Below, one piece after another: positions 24,263-35,161 of a stretch of DNA of 64,000 nucleotides. The notes beneath the pieces are model-generated. The model saw only the letters and a list, made by a program, of their open reading frames with translations. It was not told the DNA's origin and ran no database searches. The stretch lies in the NCBI GenBank assembly GCA_030052745.1, contig JANBVO010000008.1, forward strand, positions 682,001 through 746,000, given 5' to 3'. The stretch's first letter is position 1; every line of letters begins with the position of its first letter. Source of the DNA: Pleurostoma richardsiae (lineage: Eukaryota; Ascomycota; Sordariomycetes; Calosphaeriales; Pleurostomataceae). A program made the position numbers and the translations under genes.

Positions 24263-25467
24263 TCATTCCAAGCCGCCTACTTTGGCTAGGGCAGTCTCAA
24301 CTGCCTTGAAGTGATCTGTACTAGAAGCATGTCTCTTCTTGAGCGCCTCGCATTGCAAGATCAAAATGCGCTGCTCCAGCCCCGGGTGCCACACACTTGA
24401 ACCACAAAGGGCCTGGTGAAGCTCACCGAATCTTTCAGAGAGAGCAGAAAGAAGACGGTCAAGTAAGGCGACCTGTAACACGATGGCTAAGCGACGTTGC
24501 GGTACGAAAGATCCAACGCGAATCTCTGGGATGTCAAAGTCGGGCTCGCGGGAAACCCCTGAAGCCAGGGTGACTCTGAAACAGGCGAGAATGCCATTGA
24601 ACAGGCAGTCGAGAACATCGAGGAGACGAGTGTGGCAGGACATGAGAAGAGTCGCGAGGGCGTAGTCAGTAGTCAAGACCGGATCGCGGGGCACGAGGCT
24701 CTCAGCCGTATCATGCAGCTCCGGTGGCAGCTCGACAAGGTGAATGCAACCGGGCAAGTTGCAGGCTGTCGCTGGTGTTCGTGCGTCTTTCGGTAGAATG
24801 GCGGTCATAACGCTGGGATACGCGTCCGTCAGACGCTCGGCGATTACGAAGAAATGCTCGAGGCTGTGTTTCACGGGGTATTTCTGACTGAGATAGGCCG
24901 TGTATAGCTGGAGGGCATCATCGCGGGGAAGTGCAAGGCGGACTGGGGCGGTAGCTGGGACCACAGTGTGTCCATCTCGACCAACAGGGCAGCCAGCAAT
25001 CGAGTGCAGGTCGACTGCACAGCCTGGGCTTTATCTGTGTCGTCCGCAGCCAAGATGCAGGATATCCCGCCAGATGAGGCATCAGCAGAAGAAGACTGAG
25101 CCATTGCTGCTTCCGGCCTGACCGACTGGGCGCGTGGAGCACCATCTCGCACCTCGGCGGGCGCATACCCAGTCAAGAGGGCGGCGTCTATCTGTGGCCC
25201 GCTATACGGCATGGCCGAGGACCAGTCAAGTATCGTCGTTGCCTCAGGACTAGGATCGTGAAGGCCCGAAGCCGAAGGCGGGTGACCCAGGCCGGCGTCT
25301 GGCTCGAGGCCGAAGGCTCTATAGCCGCCGCCTGCCGGGCTGTATACACATGCTGCTCCGGCCTTGAGACAGCGTGTGCACAGAAGGCTGCCTGGCTGTT
25401 TGGGGCATCGCAGCTTCTGTGAATGGCATCTGTCGCAGGCTAGTCGAGTCCGACCCACGCCGGACAT
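24263..25467 (-). CDS. AflR-type Zn2-Cys6 regulator with a frame break
   Basis: The chosen start is the ATG at 25467 (MSGVGRTRLACDRC), which puts the zinc cluster at residues 9-36 as in aflatoxin-type regulators. The cluster CDRCHSQKLRC, then LLCTRC and LKAGAAC, has all six Cys. A disordered Pro/Gly/Ala stretch follows, then a helix (LLAALLVEMDTLW). The first frame ends near 24871 and the conserved-looking C-terminal helices (LYTAYLSQKYPVKHSLEHFFVIAERL onward in two parts) continue in a different frame from about 24964 to the stop at 24263. No intron of normal size with good signals bridges the two, although a 73-nt one is conceivable. The gene is either frameshifted or has an unusual intron. 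It is divergently arranged with the gene at 26497. Regulators of this class usually control adjacent biosynthetic clusters, but none is seen here. Confidence 0.68.
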
Positions 25468-26496
25468 CACGCATGAAGGACGTGCAATGTAAGGCCCTGC
25501 AGGCCACAACGCAAAGAGCACCGGACGCGTGGGAAGCTGATGGAGTTCTGAGGATCAAAGCTAGGCACAGCGTATGCTTGGGGGGGTTGTCGAGACTTGA
25601 GAGTGGTACATAGTAGGCGACGAGGGTCCAAAGGCGCGGTCCACCTTGGTCTGGCCACCAGGGGGCGGCGGAGATTGGTAATCGAACAGGAACCCTGTTG
25701 AAGAGGTATCTGGCCAAGGGTACCGAGCTAGCACGCTAGCAAAAGATTCACGCGTTGTCCACAGCACTTCGATGTAAGTACGGAGCTATCTGACGCCCAC
25801 ACGCAGAGGGCGTTTCAGGAAAATCGATAACCGTTCCCTAAACCGGTGGTGATCTTCACGAACAACCCGGCTCTGCAGGGGCGGCTACGCAAGCAAAAGC
25901 GCAAGTCATGGGAAACTGTATCGGTAATTGCTGGGGGAACAAGGGCCGACGGCCCTGGGTCATGATACTCATTCCCGCACGCAGGCGAGCCTTGAGTGAC
26001 TTTGCGAGACGAGAGGCAGGACAAGTCAGTCGCCCGCTTCTTTCCCGTCTTTCGATCTTCCACTTCTGCAAATCAGATCCAGCACCCGCCCGAGCTTCCC
26101 TCCTGCTTTGGCTTTGCCTATCGCTCTTCCAGTTGCGCTCGTCTAGGATAGGCGAGGGCGCGCAGTAAAGCTGGTGCCAATTGAACGCCACAGAGAACTA
26201 CGTGCTTACGGCGTCGTCGCCCTGGAGCGCCAAGAGAGTCGAAGGATCGCTTCAGCTGGCGCTGGGCAATGGCCCTCTATGTTCTGCGTGATGCCCCTAG
26301 TGCCACCCAAGCAGAGAAACAAGTCTTCTCTCTGTCGGGCGTCCTGTATTGCATCGACCCTGGAATCTTTTGTCCTCAGCGGGCCCTCGTGCAGCGTCGC
26401 GGCGTGAAAGACAAAGTTTCCTCCTGCTGGCGAGGTTGCCGTCATGAAGACACGTCTAGCTTCCTCCTGCCCCCGTCGTCTTCTACTCGCTGTCCG
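25468..26496. promoter_or_regulatory. shared divergent promoter region
   Basis: About one kilobase separates the start codons of the minus-strand AflR-type regulator and the plus-strand gene at 26497. No supportable gene lies inside. An open frame runs upstream of the 26497 ATG as far as 26269 but looks non-coding. Joint control from this region is inference. Confidence 0.4.
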
Positions 26497-27659
26497 ATGA
26501 ACCCGACCACAGTCGCGGGCTACGTAGATGCCCTGATTTCCGACTTCGACTCGGGCTTACTGTCCTACGCACGGTGGAAAAAGAGGAAGGAATCCGAGAA
26601 CCACTACTGCAAACAGTCGGCGTCTCCCGGCCAGGCCGGTGTTACATACTGCGCGCTCAGCACCTCTCTTCGCGTGTCGGGCCCGAAGATTCAGGAGACA
26701 TATGAGCTCGGCTCCGCTATTCTCGGGCCTAACTTCTCGACAGGCGACGGTGAGTCTAACCCGCAGGCCGTGAGCCTGAGCAGGCTTCTTGAAGCTACGG
26801 CGACCCAGTCAATGAAGTCGACTAACACGCGTATTAAGCGCTCTGCCTGGGCTTGCTGAGTTCCCAGTTGTTACTCATCAGGAGTCGCACGGTATTGCTC
26901 CGACAAGCCTTGTTACACATGGCTAGTGCGCCACTTGATTTGAGTGACATACTGCAGTGTTCGGAGACCGTTCGAAGCACCACTATACGAGCTCTTTCCG
27001 AGCAATACCAACGAATGGCTATAGGACGCCCTGTTCCGAGAGAGCTACCGGTTCCAAGATCACTGCACTCATCTCGGCAGGATGCTGATACGCCCGCGCT
27101 TCCGGATCCCGAATATTTTGATGGTGGGGACACGGCAGTCTGGCCCACGCAATCCCCTATGCCGCAGTTCCTGTCTGAGCCTCCTTCTCCGCCCCTGACG
27201 CCCCAGCTCATGAACAATGGTATAGAATCGGCATATCCTGCGCCTTACTCAAAAGTCGGTGCTGTAACCTGTGGCGATCGGCCCATCAATGGTGTTTTCA
27301 GCGTCTTCTGCCCCGAGGCGTTGGCGCTCCAAGTAGACATCAAACGGCAGGTCCCAGCGAGGAGGAAGTGTCAGTGCGGTTATCTCTGGGGAGCGCCTGA
27401 GCTGTCCGGCGGAATGGACTCGCTCCTGCTGAAAGATGGCTTCCGCATGACGCGCCGCTTCCTGGCCAAATCTCATTGCGAACCGAGAGGACAGCGTCCG
27501 TACGGTATGCGTTATGGATGCGTCCTGTGCACCTCAACCGGCTGGACGGAGACGCACGAGACGGCAGAGCACCTCCGTGTTCACATTAATGCATCCCATA
27601 TCAAATGGCAAATGCTACACGATCGGGACTTGACAGCGCTGCAGCCGATTGCTGCCTGA
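26497..27659 (+). CDS. fungal protein of unknown function with C-terminal Cys/His module
   Basis: Two exons (26497-26749 and 26839-27659) give 357 aa. The 89-nt intron (GTGAGT donor, AAG acceptor) joins FSTGDALCLGLLSSQLL in frame. The N-terminal third is helical and basic (YARWKKRKES). The middle carries the helix pair SAPLDLSDILQCSE and TIRALSEQYQRM, then a Pro/Ser-rich linker. The last 110 residues hold RKCQCGY, then LLLKDGFRMTRRFLAKSHCE, then YGCVLC, followed by EHLRVHINASH and KWQMLHDRDL. The C-x2-C-x17-H-x4-H spacing looks like a degenerate C2H2-type metal site. I recall similar uncharacterised proteins in many Pezizomycotina, but no function is known to me. Its head-to-head arrangement with a zinc-cluster regulator is the only context clue. 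Confidence 0.78.
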
Positions 27660-29726
27660 TTTAGCAGATCATCACCGATGAACTCTCCAGAGATTGATCC
27701 TGATTGACCCGAGTCTTCTCCAGCCCGCGTGCTGGTGGCGTCTCGTCTTGCTGTCTTCGAACTGCGGGTGTATCGTACCAGCTCAACCTGACTTCCAACA
27801 TACGTGTCTCCTCGCCACCAACCATCCTTTCTCTAAACCCCTGCAGCTCTGTGCACTGTCCCTTATTGTGTACTCCGAGGTGGTTGCTCAACTTTATCTG
27901 TGCCACCAATCTATCGTTTCCACTGCGCCTGTCTGGCTATGGACGAGGTTTCCGCGGCTTCGCGTGGCCTAGATCTTTCTGGGGGCAACCATTCCTCGTC
28001 TTGGGCATGCCTAATTTGGTTATGTCGCACTTCCGATGAGAGAAGGGGTAGAGGATGGTGGCAAGCGAAGTTGACTAGTCAGCATCACTCTTTTAACTAG
28101 GGTCCTGATTCTTGTGAACGGTTCCCTTCAGGCGCCGGGCTCAGCTCATCCCATTCTACCTCCTTAAGGAAGCTAAGTTGAGGCGTTGGGTAGGAGGAAG
28201 GATCTTCCGCCTTGATCCACCTCCAGAGGACATGGCAATATACCGGTCTACTAGCGGGAAACCATGTCAAAGACCTGGAGCGTACAAAGCAGTGCTCCTC
28301 AAGGCTACTGCCGATATTGATCGTAGTAAACAGAGCCTTTCATGCTGCAAGCATGCACCTTTTGTCACAACTAGTCTGTCTAGGAGCCGCACTCGACATT
28401 CCGGCATGATTCCAGGAAGCGCGTGACGCTGTGCCGACACCCATAGTTGCATCAATTCATACACATCATCCTGGAGCTCGACCTTGGCGTTATGGGCTGA
28501 CAGGATGAAAAGTCGGTAATAGGTATAAACCAAGCTAAGTCGAAGTTACGGCTTTCATAGACAAGACCGGAGTCCAAGGCAAGTATCGCAAGCAGCCTGG
28601 CAGGCAGGGGAGCGAGGGAAGAAAGGTCGACGAGGCATAGGTAAGAGATAGGCGAATAGGCGCAGGGAATTGACAATTAGTATCCGGGTAGAGGGAGAAG
28701 TTGACCGAGCAGTTGATTGACACGCGGGACGTGGCGCACTTCTATCAGGATACCAGCGAGCGGCACTTGTTGGAAGGTAGTTTCAAGATAGATCGTTCCG
28801 TCGAGTAACATGTGTCGACTTCCGGAGAATTAGGGCTACCTGCGATCGCGCTCCTGTACCTAACGCGGTTCGCAGGCACCGCAGAAGAAGCTTGCGGAAA
28901 CACAACCGGACAGTCATTGCCAGATTCATCCACTCGACCATGGCAAGGGTACAATCCGGTCTAAGGGGTATTGGTATGATCACGCCCATTTCTCTACTCT
29001 CGGCTGAACGGCGCTCCTCGACGGCTCCAGCCGGTCATGAGAGAGGTATGTCCCTAGTTAGAAGAGGTTCGGACCCCCAAAATCTTCACCTGAGTGGTTG
29101 TCAAAGGAGTGTAAGGTCAAAAGCGGCCCTAGCACGGACGATCTGCCGTCCGAGTAGGCCGGCTTTCCTGGTCCTGAGTGAAAGGGGCCAAGTAATCGAA
29201 ATCGTCGAGGTTCTCTCCGATAGCATCGGTATGGCTGGCTTCTGGACGTCACGCAACCCAACCTTCCATGCAAGACGGTAATTGTTCGAAGCTGGCCAGA
29301 TAACACAAATTAGTTGGTAGAGAGTAATATACATGGCCAGTCTTGAGTCACTGCCTTTTCCACTCCCGATTTTCAGATGCTGCGGGTGGCCTCCGCGTAA
29401 GGATAGGGAGCACCTGCCTCAAACCACACTGCATCGCATTTAATGTATGATAACAGGGAGGTTACCCGATTCTTGTCGCATAACACAAGTCGTCAATCCC
29501 CTCAACATTAGTCACACCAAGGAGACCAACAGTGACATGCCTGGAATGGCGGCGCGAGTCACAGCCTCTTGATACTTGATGAAGGCCAACCCGCCGCGGT
29601 GCTGAAAGTCGAGCTGACTGATATCGCGAAGCTTTTCCTTGACTCCGGACCCCTCGATTTACCCGAGGCGCAATTAGCAGGCTCATTATCTGTGACACTT
29701 CGGTCCAAGTGAGCTGCCGCCGGTTC
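27660..29726. other. gene-poor spacer
   Basis: No gene is supportable. On the minus strand just past the kinase stop (29700-29440), two adjoining frames give protein-like sequence (LTWTEVSQIMSLLIAPR, then EKLRDISQLDFQHRGGLAF) and may be an exon remnant. Elsewhere the open frames are short, overlapping and unrecognised. Confidence 0.4.
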
Positions 29727-32212
29727 TCAAAGTCGCGGTTGCCAGTTTGCCCATCTTTCGTGACCAGTAGGGCACAATACCCGCCAGCGGGATGTAGCCC
29801 AGAGGACAGAAACGTGGAGAACCAGTAAAGTTAAACTAATCCTCCAGTCCCACCTAGAGGAGACCGTGATCTCATGCCTACCTGGGCCTAGACGTCCCTG
29901 ATTTCTCGGTATTTGCGTGCCCCTAATGCTCGAGATGCCTAAATCGAGACCAGCGAGAGCGACTAGAAAGCCGCCGATTCCAACATTCATCATGTACGGC
30001 GCGCAAGGCTTTGATAGAGATGCCATTTTCGCCAAAAAGAGGCCCAGACGAGCGAGGAAGATGATCAAATCAACATGATCTCCTAGGAAGTCAGTTGCTT
30101 GGTGTTCAACAAGGACAGCACGGTGTCTGATCTCCCCGAAGAATGTGGAGGGCGGTGGCATCAACAGGGGCGGGCTGATAGGCGGGGAGGATCCTCGTCT
30201 TGCAGTTCTATTGACAGCGTGATCTTGGGAGGAGGAGCGGCCGTATCGCTCCCGGCTACGAGATGTCGTCATTCTTGGTGCGTGGTGCCGAGACACGTTC
30301 GGAGTAGGGATCCTTTGAAGGCTGTTTTCAGGAGTCGGTTGAGGTGAACGATTTTCCACTTCGTCAAGCAGGTCTTTTTGCGACGAAGACGTGACTGTTG
30401 CTCGCAATCCATAATCTGACGCTCATTAGCTTAGTTTAGGCATGATTCATAGAAGTGACAATCGCAAACCTGAAACCGGCGTGCTGGGCGCTGCTGGCGA
30501 ATCGAGATTTTGAATCCTGCGGCCGGGGACGCTGATGGACGGGCTGAGACTTCCAGAAGCCCTCATTCCCCCCTCCAGGCTCGACTCATTCTTCATGACA
30601 CTCAAAACTTCGCTGGCCGTAGGCCTCTCGTTGGGGTTGACAGCCAAGAGCCTTTTCAACAGCTGATAGAGTTTTGGCGGAAGATCAGGCCGTTCCCTTT
30701 TCTCGTCTTGGAACCCCTTCCAGTCCGTAATCTCTGCTCGTAACGTGTCGATATCCTCGAACTCCTCTTGGATTGCGTTCGCAGCGAGGTAAGGGAGTCG
30801 TCCAAAACACATAAAATAGAGTATCATGCCCAGTGAAAAGATGTCCGACTTGGTTGTGAAGTTCCCGTATCGCCCGTTCGAGTCCATCATCAAAACTTCA
30901 GGGGCGCAATACGAGATTGTCCCGGTTGAGCCCGTGGATTTGCGAACAGCATTTTCGGGCTGAACTTCTCCGAAGTCACTGATCAAGCAGGTCATCATCC
31001 CGCTCTTTTCCCGATGCAGGAGGCAGTTGCTTGGTTTCAGGTCCCGGTGGATGTAGTTGGCCGTGTGGAGATAAGCCAGCCCGGATGTGATATCTTTGAA
31101 TAGGGAGTAGATCTCCTCGAACGGAAGACGTCGCTGGGGAGGGAAGAGGTCGATGGGCTTCTCGGCATGTCCTTTGGACCGACGACGCATCTGCGCTTTG
31201 AGCTCTTCCTTTGTTGCTTGCTTAGGCCGGTCTCCGATCACGTAGCGGAGGAGATCTCCGCCATCACAGTACTGTTGCAGGATGAATGCACACACAACTC
31301 GAGGCCCAAAACGATTCAGTTTCACATTCTCAAGCCAGACGTGGCGGTACGAGACGAGATTGGGATGGGACAGCTTTGCCAAAAGCTCCACCTCGAGGAG
31401 TACTGGGAGCGCTGTGTCAGGCACATTACGTCTTCGATGATGTTGAGGGACAGGTTGATATGACATACCCTTCTCAAGCCATGCATGATCGTCGCCGACC
31501 GGTACTCGCTTACAGGCGAAATGCCCTGAACATACTTTTAGCCCGAAGAAATATCGAACGCTCCGTTTGTCACCTACCTAAATTACAGCCATCAATTTGA
31601 TGTCGGACCAGGAGGACAACGCCCTTGCCCCCTCTTCCAAGCTCGCCTTCTTCGACGAAGAAAGACTTAAAGTAGTTGGGGCTGAAAGCTTCTCTCCGGA
31701 TGCGGCTCCCATCGTGAACCTCTGGGGTGCTCGACACGAACTCGGCATCTTGTAGAGTTTGCGGATCAGAGTCACCACCAGTAAAGGGATCGACCAGTCG
31801 GCGGATAGGGCTTGACGGAGCCCCTTCGGATCCATCGTAGTGATGGCCAACCCTAAGCATGCGAAAGTAGTTTGGGTCGACGTATGTGTCGGGTTCGGAA
31901 GAAATGTCATACTGCCGCTCAGGTGAGGAGGACCGCAGAGGTCGATGGCAGGTCGGGCATTCTGTCAGGCCCCGTATTTCCAGCCGCTGAGACGATGGAT
32001 CGCGTACGACGACGGCATTGCGGTGACGCCTGTCTCTGTTAGCACGATGTGTTTTTGGGCTTGTTTGTCCCTCGAGCAGAGCAACTCAGCCGAGGTCCCT
32101 GGCCATTTGGCAGTTGCAAATTGGCGGCGGGGTTTCCAGGAGGTCAGCATCGTCAGAAGATGACGTACAGGACGATCTGGCGATCATCTGGATGATATGG
32201 GACAAGAGACAT
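29727..32212 (-). CDS. IKS1: IKS1-like serine/threonine protein kinase
   Basis: Five exons (32212-32169, 32029-31578, 31525-31469, 31402-30470, 30415-29727) give 724 aa. The tiny first exon encodes MSLVPYHPDDRQIVL and is joined through GTACGT to the HRNAVVVRDP exon. A CPTC-x-RPL motif (about residue 43) precedes the kinase domain. The catalytic domain has all key motifs: GELGRGGKGVV, CKRVPVG (Lys), HRDLKPSN, SDFGEVQ and CAPEVL. A 75-residue basic insert lies between the hinge region and the catalytic loop. After the kinase come a Ser/Pro-rich, Arg-rich tail and two hydrophobic segments (LIIFLARLGLFLAK, and MNVGIGGFLVALAGLDLG) that may anchor the protein in a membrane. This organisation matches fungal Iks1 proteins, whose cellular role is poorly defined. 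It is divergent from RPC34. Confidence 0.9.
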
Positions 32213-33277
32213 GTCGGAGGCTCCGCAAGCCACGCTATGAGAATGCTAGGTCGGGAGGCATATGTGCCATTATCCAGAGAGCCCAAGCTGTATGATGATG
32301 GCCGTCGGTGATAGAAAGTGAGAGTTGGTATGATCTAAGGCAGTCTAGGGCGAGTGATAGCGTCGAAGTTGTAGCTTGGAGCATGGTGTGCGGGTGGGAG
32401 CACGTCCTTCCGTGTGACGCCGCCGCAGATGATGTTGTGGCGGGGTTGCCCCCGTCCAACCCCCACCCACCTGCCTGACCGCTGTGCCAGCTGGGTGCTC
32501 ACCGCCTGCAGGACTCGCTCCATCTAGGTAGGTAGGTTTAAAGTCCGAGCCGTTGTAGGCACTATCTACCTACCTAGTGGACTTGAAGCGAGTTAAATTG
32601 CTCCTCACGTATTCCCTAGCTTACGCATCTAAGTACTCCGTAAGGTGTCTTTCTTAGCAGCTCACTCCCGGCGAGGTTTAGGCTCCTTAAGCTAGGCTAC
32701 CTAAGAAAGTACCTATCATATCAGCCCTATCCAAGTATCTGTTCGGAGCTGCAAATAAGATGAGATACCTAGGTCGGTAATCTTCAGCGATCTCCTACAC
32801 ACACAGGAGTAAACGGCCTAGGTTGGGACCCAAGGTGGGAACCCAAGGTATTACCTAGAGGTACCTACCTGATTAGGCGGCGATTGGGGAAGGCGGTGTG
32901 CCCCTCACACTCGCTCTGTAGGTATTCAATCTGGCAGAAAAAAAGTTTGGCGGGGTACGACTGAACCCTCACCCATGCCCAAGGGTACCTACCTAGATCG
33001 GGGAAATTGAGCTCGTTTTTCTTAACTCGCAAGATTCGCAAGATCTATCCCTTAATACATCTCTCACGACGAAAATCTCATAATCTCCCGTCCATAACTC
33101 GCGGGTTCTCGACTGGCTATTCATCAAGTGCGCCATAACGGCCGGGTCTTCAAGACCTCTAAGGCCGGCGATCACGACACCTTTGTGCCTGGACCTATCT
33201 CGAGCTCCCGTACCGGATCTCCACAGTCGAGTGATTGTCGCAGCCCAGGCATTCGCTGTAAGGAAGTGCCGGCGACC
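32213..33277. promoter_or_regulatory. IKS1/RPC34 divergent promoter region with TAGGTA palindromes
   Basis: About 1.06 kb lies between two start codons. It is rich in TAGGTA/TACCTA units. An inverted pair at about 32524-32535 and 32565-32576 could form a stem of 11-12 base pairs. A near-duplicate GGGACCCAAGG / GGAACCCAAGG lies at 32826-32848. No gene is seen. Confidence 0.5.
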
Positions 33278-34459
33278 ATGGCGACTTCTTCCGACGCCGA
33301 CGACCCGTCCAAGTTCGAGCTTTTGAAAGATGCCTTATACGACCAGTGTCAGCAGAATGGCAGCGATTCTCGTCTCTATACGCAGAAAGACCTCCTCGAC
33401 CTCCGTATCGTTCCCAACAATGACGGCCACATGCTACTACGTATCGTTCAGTCCCTCACTGATGAACGGCTTCTCATCCCGGTCAATGACCAGCGTGTCG
33501 GCCTTGCCTGGAAATGGCGCTCGAGAGAAGATGCACGCAAGTATCGAATGCTATCCGAGGAGCAGGCTATGGTCTATGCGATGGTGGACGAGGCGGGGGC
33601 CGACGGTATATGGAATCGGACGCTCAAAGCGCGTCTGAATATGCATGATAGCGTACTCAGGGGAGTTATGAAGTCCCTCGAAGCCAAGGGCTATATCAAG
33701 GATATGAAGAGCGTCGAGCATCCCAACAAGAAGATGTATATTAAGGCTAGCTTACGGCCGTCAGAAAGAGCGACTGGTGGACCCTGGTACACAGATTCCG
33801 AGCTTGACGAGGCTTTCATCAACTCCCTGATGCGACTGGTCTTTGACATGATCAGGGACCGAAGCACCTACAAGAGTGTTCATGGAGGCCGAGATACAGC
33901 GAAACATCCGAGGAAGGGTATTGTGAAAGGGGACAAGGGTGATGTGAGAGGAAAGAAGCGTGCTGCCGAGGACATGTCGACAGATAATGGCATGACGAAC
34001 CACCACTCAACAAAACCTCATCGAGAGCCCCAAAACACCGCCGTCCTCCCTCTACCAGCAGGTTATAACAGCTACCCTACGGTACAGCAAATTGCTGAAC
34101 TCATATCCGAAAGTGGCATAACGAATAACACTACGCTATCCACGGCAGATATCCAGCAGTTGGTCGATGTGTTGGTCTACGATGGTGTCGTCGAACCCAT
34201 CCTGGTCGGCAAGCGGAAAGGCTACCGAGTCGTCAAGGCGGCACAGCTTGACCCTACTCCCATGACACAACTCTTCCAGGATGTGGAAGGTGTCGGAGAT
34301 ATGAGTCTGAAGCCGAGGGAGATGGGCGCCGGGACACCAGAGAACGGATTGACAGAGGTACCATGCGGGAGGTGCCCGGTGTTCGATCTGTGCGAGGAAG
34401 GAGGTCCGGTGAGTCCGGTCAACTGCGTCTATTTCCAGCGTTGGCTGGACCTGGAGTGA
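33278..34459 (+). CDS. RPC34: RNA polymerase III subunit RPC6 (C34)
   Basis: A single exon gives 393 aa. I chose the ATG at 33278 (MATSSDADDPSKFELLKDAL), since the frame further upstream looks like 5' UTR. Two N-terminal winged-helix domains (about 15-90 and 95-165) are followed by PSERATGGPWYTDSELDEAFI, a strongly conserved C34 motif. A variable linker follows, then the C-terminal winged helix (YPTVQQIAELI). The end carries four Cys (CGRCPVFDLC, then C ten residues later) that in this family bind an iron-sulphur cluster. C34 joins C82 and C31 in the Pol III initiation subcomplex and opens promoters of tRNA and 5S genes in the nucleus. The length and motifs agree with the family; the identification is firm. 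Confidence 0.96.
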   Translation: MATSSDADDPSKFELLKDALYDQCQQNGSDSRLYTQKDLLDLRIVPNNDGHMLLRIVQSLTDERLLIPVNDQRVGLAWKWRSREDARKYRMLSEEQAMVYAMVDEAGADGIWNRTLKARLNMHDSVLRGVMKSLEAKGYIKDMKSVEHPNKKMYIKASLRPSERATGGPWYTDSELDEAFINSLMRLVFDMIRDRSTYKSVHGGRDTAKHPRKGIVKGDKGDVRGKKRAAEDMSTDNGMTNHHSTKPHREPQNTAVLPLPAGYNSYPTVQQIAELISESGITNNTTLSTADIQQLVDVLVYDGVVEPILVGKRKGYRVVKAAQLDPTPMTQLFQDVEGVGDMSLKPREMGAGTPENGLTEVPCGRCPVFDLCEEGGPVSPVNCVYFQRWLDLE

Positions 34460-35161
34460 GCCACGCTGTCTGATACAGAGATGGGTACCAGTAAGCTGCT
34501 CCGATAGGTAGCGACTTTGGCACCGGGAGAGGGACAGAGCAACGTTCATGGTTTTTTTTTTTTTTGTTTTGTTTTCCGGTCTGGCGTACTAGGACATGGC
34601 GCTTCTGGCTTGGCACGGTCTTGATGTGTGAAGAGGCGGCAAATGGACAGTATTTGCTCATGGCTAAACTGTGCTACAGTATACTGCTGGGATCCGTTGA
34701 GTTGCTGGATTGCAGGTGGCGTTGAAGTAGTCGGATGGAATCTGGTAAAGGGAACACGCTATTAAGCATGGCAGGTATGGAAGCGCCGTGCTCCCTGTTA
34801 TTAGCAATTGTACTATATCATCAACGTAGAGACAGAGAGCAAGGTGCGAAAGAATCAACCGCCACCTGTTAACAGGTGATACTCTAGGCGAATTCTCATT
34901 TCGATAACCGCATGAATAGTGTTAATGCACCTTTACATTTGCTCAAGGGGCTGTTGTTGGTTTATTCCACAGCTTGGATAGACACGGTCTTTTTCAGCGC
35001 GGAAGCAACGGCCTTTTGTTAAGTGTATGCTAGCTCAGCTAGAGATGGCCTGCCCGTCTATCCTTCCCATGTGCTGCTCCTATCGTCGCATATGTATATT
35101 GGGGATGCGAGCTCGAAGGACCGTATTCGCTCCAGATCAATCCCACCGCCGGGCTTCTTTT
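34460..35161. other. RPC34 3' flank and spacer
   Basis: A near-pure T run at about 34551-34575 lies in the presumed 3' UTR of RPC34. RPC34 and the minus-strand cyclophilin gene converge here. No gene is seen. Confidence 0.5.

Noticed and set aside
22354-27659. a secondary-metabolite cluster around the AflR-type regulator
   Set aside because: No polyketide synthase, peptide synthetase, terpene synthase or tailoring enzyme is present; only a GH79 glycosidase and an unknown protein flank it.
28267-28533. minus-strand frame with RLFILSAHN, reminiscent of a polyketide synthase linker
   Set aside because: Only nine residues match; nothing before or after resembles KS or AT domains.
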